64,000 nt of DNA from Pedobacter mendelii (GTDB lineage Bacteria; Bacteroidota; Bacteroidia; Sphingobacteriales; Sphingobacteriaceae), in assembly GCF_014635725.1 (NCBI RefSeq), contig NZ_BMDJ01000003.1, forward strand, positions 124,001 to 188,000, given 5' to 3'. A program made the position numbers and the translations under genes. Below are positions 1-10,400 of the stretch, in pieces; position 1 is the stretch's first letter; each line of letters starts with the position of its first letter. Below the pieces are notes generated by a model. It saw only the letters and a list, made by a program, of their open reading frames with translations, did no database searches and was not told the DNA's origin.

Positions 1-1999
1 GATTTAATAAAGTACGTTTAGCATAATAAGCAGGCAATTCTGCAACAGTAATGCCATATGCTTTAGCTCTGCCTTCTGCCCAGCCACCTGCCCAGATATT
101 ACTGTCGCTGATTACCGCATCAGGGTTTACAACGTTAACACGAATATTATCTGCACCCAATTCAGCTGCATTTAATCTGCTTAAATGTAGTTGCGCTGCT
201 TTTGCACTACCATAACCTGCATTATTTGGTCCGCTTACCAATGCATTCTTACTTACAATATTAATGATATCGCCGCCAATACCTTGCTTTTGCATCGTAT
301 TTGTTGCAGCCTGAGTAATAAAAAACTGACCTTTAACTAAAACATCGTACAATAAATCCCAATCTTTTTCGGTGTGGTCGCCAATTGTTTTCGAAATGGA
401 TAAACCTGCATTATTTATAACGATATCAATACCGCCGAAAGCCAGTGCTGCTGAATCAAAAGCAGCATTAATATCTGCCTGGCTGGTTACATTTAAAATA
501 GCAGTTGCGTAAGAATCTTTTCCAAACTGAGTTTCAAATTCTTCACCGGCAGCTTCTAACCGTTCGGCGTTCATGTCATTTAAAATCACCACACCACCTT
601 CAGCAACAAATTTCTTTGCAATTGCCTTTCCAATTCCACCGGCACTACCTGTAATTAAGGCAATTTTTCCGGTTAGCGGTTTTGGTTTCGGCATACGTTG
701 TAATTTTGCTTCCTCTAATAACCAGTATTCGATATTAAAAGCTTCCTGATGGGGCAATGAAGTATATTCTGAAATGGCTTCAGCACCTTTCATCACATTG
801 ATGGCGTTGGTATAGAATTCTGCTGCTACTCTCGCGGTTTGTTTATCTTTAGAAAAAGTAAACATTCCGATTCCGGGATATAAAATTACAACCGGATTGG
901 TGTCGCGTATCGCCGGACTATTCGGATGTTTGCAAGTTTCATAATAATCCGTGTACATTGCCCTGTAAGCCTCGAAAGCGGGTTCTAAAGTTTCCTTTAA
1001 AGATTTTGTATCTGATAAATCAGCATCTGCTGTTAGCGTTAAAACCAGCGGACTGATTTTAGTTCTTAAAAAATGATCAGGGCAACTGGTACCCATAGGT
1101 GCTAAACGGCTTAAATCATTTGAGTTAATGAATTCCAAAACACGGGCATCATCCGTAAAATGACCAATCATGTGTTGTTTTGAAGAACATAATCCACGTA
1201 AAACGGGTGCTAATGTTGCAGCTTGTTTTTTGCGCTTATCAGCCTCTGCACTTTCTATTTTTTGTCCACCAAAAACCGGAGCTTTTTTACCATAATTCTG
1301 AGCTAAATAGTCTGAACAGATTTCGATAACATCTAAAGTATTTACATAGCTTTCGTAAGCTGTATCGCCCCAGGTAAATAAACCATGAGAACCTAGCATA
1401 ATTCCACGAATTCCAGGATTTTCATCAAGGCATTTTTTCAAAGTTAAGCCCAATTCAAAACCAGGTTTTTTCCATTCTACCCAACCGATTGTACCACCAA
1501 ATAATTCTTCAGTAATTTTTTTCCCATCTTTTGCTGCTGCAATGGCGATAGCGGCATCAGGATGCAAATGGTCGATATGCGCAAAAGGTAAAAATCCGTG
1601 TAATGGTGTGTCAATTGATGGTGCTTTTGAGCTTAAATCGAAAATACAATGGTTAAACAATTCAACCATTTCATCTTCATGTTCTACACCGCGATAAATA
1701 TTTTTCAAACTCCTTAATCTATCGACGTAAAGCGCAGCAAGACCACTTTTTTTCAATGTACCTAAATCGCCACCCGAACCTTTAACCCACATTACTTCAG
1801 TTTCTGAACCTGTTAGCGGGTCTTTTTCTAATAATTTACACGATGTATTGCCTCCGCCATAATTTGTTAAACGTAAATCGGCACCTAATAAATTAGAGCG
1901 ATAGATTAACAGTGCAACTTCATCTCCGGCTAATTTTGCAGCCTCTTCTTCATCCCATAAGTAGCTTACGTACTTATAATTTGTTTCTTTAACAGACAT
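1..1999 (-). CDS. rhaEW: Bifunctional rhamnulose-1-phosphate aldolase / L-lactaldehyde dehydrogenase, 3' end beyond window
   Basis: About 666 codons are visible from an ATG at 1999; the C-terminus lies outside the window and probably only a few tens of residues are missing. The N-terminal part is a class II aldolase domain with the metal-site motif PLHGFLPFAHIDHLHPDA. The C-terminal part, from about residue 445, is a short-chain dehydrogenase with a TGSAGGIGKA nucleotide loop, a NNAG motif and a YGSAK catalytic motif. Family knowledge: this fusion splits L-rhamnulose-1-phosphate into DHAP and L-lactaldehyde and then oxidises the aldehyde. It lies 27 bases upstream of, and co-directional with, the RhaT-type transporter, which supports a rhamnose operon that continues to the left. 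The start at MSVKETNYKYVSYLWDEEEA fits the family. Confidence 0.88.
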   Translation of the reverse strand, partial: MSVKETNYKYVSYLWDEEEAAKLAGDEVALLIYRSNLLGADLRLTNYGGGNTSCKLLEKDPLTGSETEVMWVKGSGGDLGTLKKSGLAALYVDRLRSLKNIYRGVEHEDEMVELFNHCIFDLSSKAPSIDTPLHGFLPFAHIDHLHPDAAIAIAAAKDGKKITEELFGGTIGWVEWKKPGFELGLTLKKCLDENPGIRGIMLGSHGLFTWGDTAYESYVNTLDVIEICSDYLAQNYGKKAPVFGGQKIESAEADKRKKQAATLAPVLRGLCSSKQHMIGHFTDDARVLEFINSNDLSRLAPMGTSCPDHFLRTKISPLVLTLTADADLSDTKSLKETLEPAFEAYRAMYTDYYETCKHPNSPAIRDTNPVVILYPGIGMFTFSKDKQTARVAAEFYTNAINVMKGAEAISEYTSLPHQEAFNIEYWLLEEAKLQRMPKPKPLTGKIALITGSAGGIGKAIAKKFVAEGGVVILNDMNAERLEAAGEEFETQFGKDSYATAILNVTSQADINAAFDSAALAFGGIDIVINNAGLSISKTIGDHTEKDWDLLYDVLVKGQFFITQAATNTMQKQGIGGDIINIVSKNALVSGPNNAGYGSAKAAQLHLSRLNAAELGADNIRVNVVNPDAVISDSNIWAGGWAEGRAKAYGITVAELPAYYAKRTLLN

Positions 2000-2026
2000 C
2001 TATATTGATATTTTACTTTTTAAAAT

Positions 2027-3118
2027 TTATTTAATTGAATTTCCATAACCCACGATAAGTACAGAAATGATGATGGTTAAAATCCCCACGATAACAGTGG
2101 TGAATGTTTTTTTGGAAACACCTTTCCATTCTTTTAATATTAAGCCCCAAACGTTAGCGATTAAAATGATAAACGCCATGTGTAAAATCCAGGAACTTGC
2201 ACCATTGCCCATTTTACTTTCGCCCATGCCATAAAAGAAAAACTGCAAGAACCAGGTTGTACCAGCGAGCGCTGAGAAAATATAATTTTTTAACAATGGA
2301 GTACTTGCCTTTGTGTAATCGCCAAAAGTTTTATTCCTTGCATTTAGAGCCATACACCAGATAAAATTTGTGGTTAAACCGCCCCAAAGTACAATAATGT
2401 ATGTTACATTATTTTGAAAAAGAAAATTTCCGGTTTCAGCAGGATTTGTAGCTTTCCAAACTGCATTTGCTGCATCGGCCATTGGTTTACCCGCCTCAAT
2501 ACCAAAGTTAAAACAAGCGCTTAATACTCCCGAAACAATGCCAACAAATAAGCCCAAACCAAATTTAAACTCAGTTTTAACTTCCATTCCATGAGGGTCC
2601 GTAACATCTGTTTTAATCTCTTTCTCTTTCATCATACCTGCTTTGCCACAGATAACAATTCCTAAAACGCATACTAAAAGTCCAAGCAAAACCATTCTTC
2701 CCCAATCGGTTGTAATAAACATGGTAAAAGTGTCTTTACCGGCCTGAGGAAAAAAATCAAAATAAATGGATGGCAAAATAGAACCAAGCACCATACAAAG
2801 GCCCAAGATAATACTACTACCTAATGAAACACCTAAATAACGAACGCCTAAACCATAAGTTAAACCGCCGATACCCCATAAAATACCGAAGAAGTAGGTT
2901 AACCACAAAATACTACCACTTGTACCAGATATAATTGCTGTAAAATTAGGTACGGTTAAAAATGCGGCAAGAGGCGGAACAATTAACCAGGAAAATATGC
3001 CACCTACAATCCAATAGCTTTCCCAAGCCCAGCCTTTAACTTTTTTATACGGAATGTAGAAACTCCCGGAGGCAAACCCTCCGATAAAATGAAAAATTAC
3101 ACCTAAAATTGCTTGCAT
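2027..3118 (-). CDS. rhaT: L-rhamnose/H+ symporter, RhaT family
   Basis: A 363-residue integral membrane protein with about ten hydrophobic helices and no signal peptide. The N-terminus (MQAILGVIFHFIGGFASGSF, then IPYKKVKGWAWES) is characteristic of the RhaT family, and the length is as expected. It should import L-rhamnose by proton symport across the inner membrane. It is transcribed towards the aldolase/dehydrogenase gene and diverges from the GntR regulator, so the 79-base gap at 3119-3197 carries both control regions. Rhamnose isomerase and kinase are not in the window and would be expected to the left. Bacteroidota also use RhaT-like proteins for other sugars, so substrate identity rests mainly on the neighbour. 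Confidence 0.85.
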   Translation of the reverse strand: MQAILGVIFHFIGGFASGSFYIPYKKVKGWAWESYWIVGGIFSWLIVPPLAAFLTVPNFTAIISGTSGSILWLTYFFGILWGIGGLTYGLGVRYLGVSLGSSIILGLCMVLGSILPSIYFDFFPQAGKDTFTMFITTDWGRMVLLGLLVCVLGIVICGKAGMMKEKEIKTDVTDPHGMEVKTEFKFGLGLFVGIVSGVLSACFNFGIEAGKPMADAANAVWKATNPAETGNFLFQNNVTYIIVLWGGLTTNFIWCMALNARNKTFGDYTKASTPLLKNYIFSALAGTTWFLQFFFYGMGESKMGNGASSWILHMAFIILIANVWGLILKEWKGVSKKTFTTVIVGILTIIISVLIVGYGNSIK

Positions 3119-3137
3119 GTTATTGGTTTTATATTTG
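3109..3137 (+). promoter_or_regulatory. Predicted Bacteroidota-type promoter of the GntR gene
   Basis: TTG at 3109-3111, an 18-base spacer, then TATATTTG at 3130-3137. This matches the Bacteroidota pattern TTG-N17-23-TAnnTTTG. The -33 element overlaps the rhaT start codon on the other strand. Downstream, near direct repeats TGTTATG and TGTCATG at 3171 and 3181, ten bases apart, could be an operator. Confidence 0.45.
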
Positions 3138-3197
3138 GTTTTCGAATGTAAAAATTGAAATAAACTTAACTGTTATGTACTGTCATGCTTATAAGAA

Positions 3198-4268
3198 ATG
3201 TGTTTTGTTATATTTGGAGAAAATAACCACCTAGTTTTGAAATCCGAAGATTTAATCAGTTACATTATTATCGATGAATATTCTGCTACACCTAAGTATA
3301 AGCAGTTGGTAAATACGATTTTATATGCGATTGAAACAGGAAAAATTCAAAACGGGAATATGCTCCCTTCGATAAATGAGTTGAGTTTCGTTTTAGAAAT
3401 ATCAAGAGATACTGCTGAAAAAGGTTATCGCCGATTAAGGAAGCTTGGTGTTATAGAATCTATTCCAGGGAAAGGTTACTTCGTAATCAATACCGATTTT
3501 TCAAGAAAACTTAAAATTTGCTTACTATTTAATAAGTTAAGTACACATAAAAAAATTATTTATGATTCATTTTCAAAAGCCATAGGCGAACAGGCTGCGA
3601 TAGATTTATATGTTTACAATAATGACTTCTCTCTATTTAAAAGCATATTAAATAATAAAAAGGATGGTTACACACACTATGTAATCATCCCTCATTTTAA
3701 CGAAGGCGATGAAAAAGCACAGGATATTATAAATGCAATACCTAGAGAAAAATTGATTATTCTAGATAAGCTGCTTCCTGGAATTACTGGTGAATATGCT
3801 GCTGTTTATGAGAATTTTGCCCAGGATATTTATAATGCTCTAGAACAAGCTTTAGCACCACTTTCAAAATACCATACGCTAAAAATTATCTTCCCCAAAA
3901 ACACCTATTTTCCAAAGGAGATTTTAGATGGCTTTTACAAATTTTGCCAGCAATATGCTTTTAACCATAAGGTTGTAGATAATATTATTGTTGAAGAAAT
4001 AAGCAAAGGTGAAGTTTACATCAGTTTAATGGAAGATGATTTGGTTACACTAATCGAAAGATTACTGGCCCTGGAAATGGAAGTTGGTAAAGATGTTGGT
4101 GTAATTTCTTATAACGAGATACCTTTGAAGCGGATTATTTTAAATGGCATTACAACCATTTCCACTGATTTCGCAATGCTAGGTACTGAAACAGCAAACT
4201 GTATCTTGAATAATATCAGGGAGAAAATTCATGTTCCTTTTTATTTAAATTTGAGGAAATCGCTATAA
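3198..4268 (+). CDS. GntR-family regulator with periplasmic-binding-protein-like sensor domain
   Basis: 356 residues. Residues about 25-100 form a GntR winged helix: PKYKQLVNTILYAIETGKI, then LPSINELSFVLEISRDTAEK, and the beta-wing GVIESIPGKGYFV. The rest (about 105-350) resembles a LacI/PBP1-type sugar-sensing fold, seen in LKICLLFNKLS and in VGVISYNEIPLKRIILNGIT. Such proteins are local repressors or activators of sugar operons. The gene sits between divergent rhaT and the downstream arabinose operon and could control either. A TTG at 3237 (starting LKSEDLIS) is an alternative start, because the first 13 residues look unlike the family. Effector unknown. Confidence 0.8.
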   Translation: MCFVIFGENNHLVLKSEDLISYIIIDEYSATPKYKQLVNTILYAIETGKIQNGNMLPSINELSFVLEISRDTAEKGYRRLRKLGVIESIPGKGYFVINTDFSRKLKICLLFNKLSTHKKIIYDSFSKAIGEQAAIDLYVYNNDFSLFKSILNNKKDGYTHYVIIPHFNEGDEKAQDIINAIPREKLIILDKLLPGITGEYAAVYENFAQDIYNALEQALAPLSKYHTLKIIFPKNTYFPKEILDGFYKFCQQYAFNHKVVDNIIVEEISKGEVYISLMEDDLVTLIERLLALEMEVGKDVGVISYNEIPLKRIILNGITTISTDFAMLGTETANCILNNIREKIHVPFYLNLRKSL

Positions 4269-4460
4269 AAAAAACGCACAGATATACGCTATTTTTATCC
4301 GAAAATTTTTGAGCATACTCCCACCCAAAGTTTTAAAATTTATTTTTTAAGAAAATCTCCGTTTTTTATTTGTAATAATGCAATTCAAACATCTACTACA
4401 AAAAATGTTGAAATTTATAACCAGTAAAAACACAACAAAATTTTTTAATTCAAATAAATA

Positions 4461-4471
4461 AACGTTAATTA
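4461..4471 (+). promoter_or_regulatory. Possible operator in the araB leader, shared with the 18.2-kb intergenic region
   Basis: AACGTTAATTA lies 18 bases before the araB start. Its exact reverse complement, TAATTAACGTT, occurs at 18241-18251 in the divergent control region beside the AraR-like gene. The rest of the 220-base gap 4269-4488 is AT-rich and I see nothing else in it. No strict TAnnTTTG promoter is visible. Confidence 0.3.
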
Positions 4472-4488
4472 GACATTTATTTATTGTT

Positions 4489-6189
4489 ATGAGCACAGCA
4501 AATTATGTAATCGGAGTAGATTACGGGACAGATTCTGTTCGATCCGTTCTGGTTGATTCCGCAAATGGAAACGAAATTTCCTCTTCTGTTTTTCTTTACC
4601 CTCGATGGCAAAAGGGCCAATATTGCAAACCATCCATTAATCAATTCAGACAACATCCTTTAGATTATATTGAGGGATTAACCCACACCATAAAAGATTG
4701 TATTGCAAAGGCAGGCGGTGAATCAGTTGCTTCTTTTGTTAAAGGAATTTCAGTAGATACAACAGGATCTAGTCCTGTGGCTGTTGATGAAACCGGCACT
4801 CCATTGGCTTTAAAGGCTGATTTTTCTGAAAACCCTAATGCAATGTTTGTATTATGGAAAGATCATACTGCGGTTAAAGAAGCGGCAGAAATTAACAATC
4901 ATGCAACAAAATTCCCAGTTAACTATTTAAAATATGTTGGTGGAATTTACTCTTCAGAATGGTTCTGGTCTAAATTGCTTCATATTTTAAGGGTTGATGC
5001 ACAAGTAAGAAAAAGCACAGTTTCATGGGTTGAACACTGCGACTGGATTCCTTTTTTATTGAGTGGAAAAAGAGATGTAAAAGAGATGAAACGCAGTCGT
5101 TGTGCTGCCGGACATAAAGCACTATGGGCAGAAGAATTTGACGGATTACCTCCTGAAGAATTTTTTGAAACTCTAGATCCTTTATTAAAGGGATATAGAG
5201 CATTATTATTTAAAGATACCTACACTTCTGATATTTCAGCAGGAAATTTAAGTGCCGAATGGGCTGAGAAATTAGGTTTAAGTAAAGATGTTGTTATCGG
5301 TGTTGGTGCTTTCGATGCACACATGGGGGCTGTTGGTGGACAAATTGAGCCTTACTATTTGAGTAAAATAATGGGAACCAGTACCTGCGATATTCTGGTA
5401 GCACCAAATGAAGATATGGAAGGTAAATTGGTAAACGGAATTTGCGGACAAGTAAATGGCTCAGTTATTCCAGGTATGGCAGGTTTAGAAGCCGGCCAAT
5501 CTGCCTTCGGCGATGCTTATGCATGGTTTAAAAATCTAATAAGCTGGCCAATTAATAATTTATTAGCTGAATCTATACTGATTGATGAGCATACTGCGCT
5601 GGCTTTAAAAGAAGAAATTGAACACAAAATTATTGCAAATTTAAGTAAGCAGGCATCAGAATTACCTGTTGATGATTATCCTGAATTGGCCTTAGACTGG
5701 TTAAATGGCAGAAGAACCCCAGATGCTAATCAAGAATTAAAAGGTGCAATAACCGGCTTGAGTTTAGGTACTGATGCACCAAGATTTTTCAGGGCTTTAG
5801 CTGCTGCAACCTGTTTCGGTGCGAAGGCAATTGTAGATAGATTTAAAGAACAAGGCGTTCCGGTTAAAGGAATTATTGGCATTGGTGGCGTAGCCAAAAA
5901 ATCGCCATACATTATGCAAATGATGGCCGATGTTTTGGAAATGCCAATTCGCATTCACCGCTTTGAACATACCTGCGCTTTGGGTGCAGCGATGTTTGCA
6001 GCAGTTGCAGCAGGCATTTATCCAGATATAGAAACTGCAATGGCCGCTATGGGAACCGGATTTGAAAAGGAATATCAGCCGCAGCTGAAAAACATAAAAA
6101 TTTATCGCCAGCATTACCAACAGTATTTAGGCTTAGGCAGATATATTGAAAAATACCATAAGAAAGATGTAAAACCATATATATCATGA
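4489..6189 (+). CDS. araB: L-ribulokinase
   Basis: 566 residues, the normal length for ribulokinase in the FGGY kinase family. The N-terminal phosphate-binding signature is GVDYGTDSVRS (residues 9-19). SVDTTGSSPV and the substrate region FVLWKDHTA follow. The C-terminal ATP domain contains GVGAFDAHMGAVGG, KIMGTSTCD and GIIGIGGVAKKSPYIMQ. It phosphorylates L-ribulose to L-ribulose-5-phosphate in the cytoplasm. It is the first gene of an araB-araD-araA-transporter operon and overlaps araD by four bases (ATGA at 6186). Regulation is likely by the AraR-like protein at 19.0 kb or the adjacent GntR protein. Confidence 0.95.
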   Translation: MSTANYVIGVDYGTDSVRSVLVDSANGNEISSSVFLYPRWQKGQYCKPSINQFRQHPLDYIEGLTHTIKDCIAKAGGESVASFVKGISVDTTGSSPVAVDETGTPLALKADFSENPNAMFVLWKDHTAVKEAAEINNHATKFPVNYLKYVGGIYSSEWFWSKLLHILRVDAQVRKSTVSWVEHCDWIPFLLSGKRDVKEMKRSRCAAGHKALWAEEFDGLPPEEFFETLDPLLKGYRALLFKDTYTSDISAGNLSAEWAEKLGLSKDVVIGVGAFDAHMGAVGGQIEPYYLSKIMGTSTCDILVAPNEDMEGKLVNGICGQVNGSVIPGMAGLEAGQSAFGDAYAWFKNLISWPINNLLAESILIDEHTALALKEEIEHKIIANLSKQASELPVDDYPELALDWLNGRRTPDANQELKGAITGLSLGTDAPRFFRALAAATCFGAKAIVDRFKEQGVPVKGIIGIGGVAKKSPYIMQMMADVLEMPIRIHRFEHTCALGAAMFAAVAAGIYPDIETAMAAMGTGFEKEYQPQLKNIKIYRQHYQQYLGLGRYIEKYHKKDVKPYIS

Positions 6190-6887
6190 GCAACTATATG
6201 GATATAAAAGAGCAGGCTTACGCAGCAAATATGCAACTGCCGAAATTGGGTTTAGTGCTTTTCACTTTCGGCAATGTTAGTGCAGCCGATAGGAATAAGG
6301 GTATTTTTGCAATTAAACCAAGCGGTGTTCCCTATGAGGATTTAACTGCTGAAAAAATGGTTATTGTAGATTTCGATGGAAACACTGTTGAAGGAAATTT
6401 ACGCCCATCATCTGATACTAAAACCCATGCAGTACTTTACAAACATTGGGAAGATATTGGGGGCATTGTACACACGCATTCTACTTACGGAACAGCGTGG
6501 GCACAGGCACAACGGGCAATTCCGATTTTCGGGACAACACATGGCGACCACTTAACGGTAGATATTCCTTGTGCGCCACCTATGGATGACGAAATGATTA
6601 AAGGAAATTATGAGTATGAAACGGGTTTCCAGATAATGAATCATTTTAAAAGTTTAGGTCTTAGCCATAAAGAAGTAGAAATGATTTTAGTAGGTAACCA
6701 CGCTCCTTTTACCTGGGCCAAAACTGCTGAAAAAGCCGTATACAATAGTGCTGTTTTAGAAGCAATTGCACAAATGGCCATACTAACCGAACAAATTAAT
6801 GCGAATGCACCAAGGTTAAAAGATTCTTTAATAAAAAAGCATTATGAACGTAAACATGGTGCCGATGCATATTATGGCCAAGAGTAG
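6186..6887 (+). CDS. araD: L-ribulose-5-phosphate 4-epimerase
   Basis: 233 residues of the class II aldolase/epimerase family. Substrate and phosphate motifs are GNVSAADRN and KPSGVPYEDL. The zinc-binding HTHSTYGTAWAQ motif and the following HGDHLT are intact. It converts L-ribulose-5-phosphate to D-xylulose-5-phosphate, the last step of the arabinose route before the pentose phosphate pathway. The start codon overlaps the araB stop, indicating translational coupling. A 160-base gap with no gene separates it from araA. Confidence 0.95.
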   Translation: MSNYMDIKEQAYAANMQLPKLGLVLFTFGNVSAADRNKGIFAIKPSGVPYEDLTAEKMVIVDFDGNTVEGNLRPSSDTKTHAVLYKHWEDIGGIVHTHSTYGTAWAQAQRAIPIFGTTHGDHLTVDIPCAPPMDDEMIKGNYEYETGFQIMNHFKSLGLSHKEVEMILVGNHAPFTWAKTAEKAVYNSAVLEAIAQMAILTEQINANAPRLKDSLIKKHYERKHGADAYYGQE

Positions 6888-7047
6888 ATTTAAAGTTATT
6901 AGTACAATTTTGGCTAAAATAAACCTGATTAGAGTGTGCATGAAGGCTAATTTTTCATTGGCCAAATAAAACGGAAAGCTAGACTATCGAAACCGAAAAC
7001 TGCTTTTCAAAAAAATATTAACATAATTAATTTCTAACCACAATAAA

Positions 7048-8538
7048 ATGATTGATTTAAAAAAATTACAGGTTTGGTTTATTACAGGTACCCAGGATTT
7101 GTACGGAGAAGAAACATTAAAACAAGTTGCAAGACATGCCGAAAAAGTTGCAAAATCATTAAATAATAATGAAAAAATTTCAGTTTCGGTTGTTTATAAG
7201 CCAATTGTAAAAAATACAGATGAAATTTTTGAAACCTTGCAAAGTGCAAATACAGATGAAAATTGTATCGGGGTTGTAACCTGGATGCACACCTTCTCTC
7301 CTGCAAAAATGTGGATTAGAGGCTTAAATATTCTGCAAAAACCACTCTTACATTTACATACACAGTTCAATCGAGATATTCCATGGAATACCATTGATAT
7401 GGATTTTATGAATTTAAACCAAAGTGCGCATGGCGACAGAGAGTTTGGGTTTATGGTTACTCGTATGCGTAAAGATAGGAAAGTTGTTGTTGGACATTGG
7501 GAAGATGAAGAAGTTGCTTCTCAAATTGATACTTGGTGTAGAGCTGCTGCAGGCTGGCACGATTGGCAAGGTGCAAAATTTGTCCGTTTTGGCGATAACA
7601 TGCGTTATGTTGCAGTAACCGATGGTGATAAAGTTGAAGCAGAAATGAAATTCGGTTTTTCAGTAAACACCTATGGTATCGGCGATTTAGTTGCTGTAAT
7701 TAATGCTGTAAATGAAGATGCAATCCAAACTTTGTTAAAAGAATATGAAGAAACTTATGAAATGGCCGATGATTTAAAAACGGGTGGTGCCAGACATTCT
7801 TCAGTTTATGATGCAGCAAAAATTGAATTGGGTTTAAGGAAATTTTTAGAAGATGGTAATTTTAAAGGCTTCTCTGATACATTTGAAGATTTACATGGCA
7901 TGATTCAATTACCAGGAATCGCAGCACAACGATTAATGGCTAGTGGTTATGGTTTCGCAGGAGAAGGCGACTGGAAAACCACTGCATTAGTGCGGGCATG
8001 TAAAGTTATGGGCTCTGGTTTGGCTGGAGGAAATGCTTTCATGGAAGATTATACCTACCATTTCGATCCGGAAAATTCAATGGTTTTAGGCTCACACATG
8101 CTTGAAGTTGATGCTTCTTTAGCAAAAGGGAAAGCAAGTTTAGAAGTTCATCCATTGGGTATTGGTGGTAAAGCAGACCCAGCTCGTTTGGTTTTTAATG
8201 TTGCAGGTGGTGATGCTCTAAATGCATCTTTAATTGACATGGGCAACCGATTCCGTTTATTGGTTAATGAGGTTAAAGCAGTTGAGGCTGAGCATGACTT
8301 ACCAAACCTGCCAGTTGCAAGGGTGCTTTGGAAACCGCTTCCTGATATGAAAACAGGTTGTGCTGCATGGATTTATGCAGGTGGTGCGCATCACACAGCT
8401 TACAGCCAGAATTTAACTACTGAGCATTTAGCTGATTTTGCAAACATTGCAGGTATAGAATATATTAATATCGGCGCAGAAACCAAAATAAACCAGTTCA
8501 GAAATGAGCTTCAATGGAATGAAGTTTTTTATAAATAA
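7048..8538 (+). CDS. araA: L-arabinose isomerase
   Basis: 496 residues, full family length. The N-terminus ([13 protein letters not shown]) is diagnostic. The catalytic glutamates are in [14 protein letters not shown] and MEDYTYHF, and the metal-binding histidines in [10 protein letters not shown] and [10 protein letters not shown]. It isomerises L-arabinose to L-ribulose in the cytoplasm. It follows araD in the same direction and precedes the symporter by 21 bases. The order araB-araD-araA-symporter is common in Bacteroidota. Confidence 0.96.
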   Translation: MIDLKKLQVWFITGTQDLYGEETLKQVARHAEKVAKSLNNNEKISVSVVYKPIVKNTDEIFETLQSANTDENCIGVVTWMHTFSPAKMWIRGLNILQKPLLHLHTQFNRDIPWNTIDMDFMNLNQSAHGDREFGFMVTRMRKDRKVVVGHWEDEEVASQIDTWCRAAAGWHDWQGAKFVRFGDNMRYVAVTDGDKVEAEMKFGFSVNTYGIGDLVAVINAVNEDAIQTLLKEYEETYEMADDLKTGGARHSSVYDAAKIELGLRKFLEDGNFKGFSDTFEDLHGMIQLPGIAAQRLMASGYGFAGEGDWKTTALVRACKVMGSGLAGGNAFMEDYTYHFDPENSMVLGSHMLEVDASLAKGKASLEVHPLGIGGKADPARLVFNVAGGDALNASLIDMGNRFRLLVNEVKAVEAEHDLPNLPVARVLWKPLPDMKTGCAAWIYAGGAHHTAYSQNLTTEHLADFANIAGIEYINIGAETKINQFRNELQWNEVFYK

Positions 8539-8559
8539 ATAACCAAATCAAACTAAATT

Positions 8560-10260
8560 ATGAACAGTTTTTCTACGGTAGATTACACCGTTTTTATCTT
8601 CTATTTCATCTTAATTTCCGCTTACGGTTATTGGATTTACAGTAGTAAGAAAAATAAAGCTACATCAGGAAGTCACGACTTCTTTCTCGCCGAAGGTTCT
8701 TTAACCTGGTGGGCAATTGGAGCATCCCTTATTGCATCGAACATTTCTGCTGAGCAATTTATTGGCATGAGTGGACAAGGATTTCAAGTAGGTATGGCCG
8801 TTGCAGCATACGAGTGGGTAGCCGCTATTGCATTAATTATTGTTGCGGTTTGGTTTATTCCGGTTTACCTGAAGAATAAAATTTTTACCATGCCACAGTT
8901 TCTGCAAACACGGTACAATGAAACAGTAAGTTTAATAATGGCCATATTCTGGTTATTCTTATACATTTTTGTAAACCTTACCTCTATTTTATACCTGGGT
9001 TCTATCGCTATAAGCAGTATGGTAGATCCGATGTATTTTAAATACATTGTTGTTGGCTTGGCTGCTTTCTCACTAATTATTACACTGGGTGGAATGAAAG
9101 TAATCGGCTTTACAGATGTAATTCAGGTAATCGTACTAATTGCGGGAGGCTTAGTTACAACCTACATAGCACTAACCATGGTGAGTGATCACTTTGGATT
9201 AGGAAAAGATGCCATTGCGGGTTTTAAAATGTTGATGAAAGACTCGCCAGACCATTTTAAAATGATTTTAGCTAAACCAGATGCTAATTCATCTCAGGAA
9301 TATGTAAATAAATATTTGGCTTTGCCAGGTATTGCAATGTATTTTGCCGGCCAGTGGATTGTGAATTTAAACTACTGGGGTTGCAACCAATATATTACTC
9401 AAAGAGCGCTTGGTGCAGATTTGAAAACAGCTAGAACAGGTATTTTATTTGCTGGTTTCTTAAAATTAGGTATGCCGATTATCGTGATGTTACCGGGTAT
9501 TGCAGCATATGTTTTACACAGAAATGGTGCATTGCAGCATGAAATGGCTCCTCATGGAAAAGTAATTGCTGATAATGCATACTCGGCGGTACTAACATTT
9601 TTACCCAACGGATTAAAAGGTTTGTCGTTAGCAGCATTAACAGCTGCAATTGTGGCATCTTTAGCAGGTAAAGCAAATAGTATTTCTACCATCTGGACTT
9701 TAGATATATACAAAAAATACATTAACAAAAATGCTGATGACAAAAAATTAGTTATAGTTGGAAGAATAAGTATTTTCGTGGCAATTACAATGTCGGTAAT
9801 TTTAACTTGGGATGACTTACTAGGAATTGGAGGCGAAGGAGGATTTACTTTCATCCAAAAATATACAGGCTTTATTAGTCCAGGTGTATTTGCCATGTTC
9901 CTTTTGGGGATGTTTTGGAAGCGTACCACGGGTACCGCGGCAATTGCTGGTTTAATAACCGGATTTTTGCTTTCGGTGGTTTTCAATAATTATGCACCAA
10001 TATGGTTTGGTCACGAAAATTTCTTGTATACAGCTTATATCAATAAGGATGGTATTTACGAAATTCCATTTTTAATATGTATGGGTTTATCGTTCTTATT
10101 TACAATGATTGTAATGGTTGGACTGAGTTTATTAGGGCCAAAAGTTAATCCTAAGGCATTCGAACTAGATAAATCGATGTTTAAAGTTGCGCCATCTACC
10201 TTAGTATTGATTGTAGTTACCTTACTTTTAATTACACTTATTTATGTCAAGTTCTGGTAA
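8560..10260 (+). CDS. Sodium:solute symporter family transporter, probable arabinose uptake
   Basis: 566 residues with about 14 hydrophobic helices, typical of SGLT-type sodium/sugar symporters (SSS family). Supporting motifs are WWAIGASLIASNISAEQFIG near the N-terminus, the central NYWGCNQYITQRALGA, and ALTAAIVASLAGKANSISTIW. As the last gene of the arabinose operon, 21 bases after araA, it most likely imports L-arabinose with sodium. A strong intrinsic terminator follows at 10281. Substrate is inferred from context only. Confidence 0.85.
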   Translation: MNSFSTVDYTVFIFYFILISAYGYWIYSSKKNKATSGSHDFFLAEGSLTWWAIGASLIASNISAEQFIGMSGQGFQVGMAVAAYEWVAAIALIIVAVWFIPVYLKNKIFTMPQFLQTRYNETVSLIMAIFWLFLYIFVNLTSILYLGSIAISSMVDPMYFKYIVVGLAAFSLIITLGGMKVIGFTDVIQVIVLIAGGLVTTYIALTMVSDHFGLGKDAIAGFKMLMKDSPDHFKMILAKPDANSSQEYVNKYLALPGIAMYFAGQWIVNLNYWGCNQYITQRALGADLKTARTGILFAGFLKLGMPIIVMLPGIAAYVLHRNGALQHEMAPHGKVIADNAYSAVLTFLPNGLKGLSLAALTAAIVASLAGKANSISTIWTLDIYKKYINKNADDKKLVIVGRISIFVAITMSVILTWDDLLGIGGEGGFTFIQKYTGFISPGVFAMFLLGMFWKRTTGTAAIAGLITGFLLSVVFNNYAPIWFGHENFLYTAYINKDGIYEIPFLICMGLSFLFTMIVMVGLSLLGPKVNPKAFELDKSMFKVAPSTLVLIVVTLLLITLIYVKFW

Positions 10261-10280
10261 TTAGCTTTAGAACTATAATA

Positions 10281-10318
10281 AAAAAGGGCAATTTTATACA
10301 CGAAAATTGCCCTTTTTT
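10281..10318 (+). terminator. Intrinsic terminator of the arabinose operon
   Basis: Arms AAAAAGGGCAATTTT (10281-10295) and AAAATTGCCCTTTTTT (10303-10318) surround a seven-base loop. The stem ends in a T run, and A/T runs on both sides mean it can also act on the opposite strand. Confidence 0.9.
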
Positions 10319-10370
10319 ATTAGTTGATGGTTAATGATTATTTTTAATTATGTTTTTTCAAAAACGCTTT

Positions 10371-10400
10371 AAGATTCCCGCATGCGCGGGGAATGACGAC
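10371..10400. repeat. REP-like hairpin in the araA-cluster/fucose-cluster gap
   Basis: AAGATTCCCGC, a four-base loop, then GCGGGGAATGACG forms a GC-rich hairpin with one bulged G in otherwise AT-rich DNA. Degenerate copies of its parts (AATCTGCG, AAGATTCCCGG) recur up to about 10515. The remainder of the gap 10261-10527 contains no gene. Confidence 0.5.

Noticed and set aside
9552..9986. 144-residue ORF opposite the sodium symporter gene
   Set aside because: It lies fully within the well supported symporter gene in an antisense frame and its translation is typical of shadow frames.
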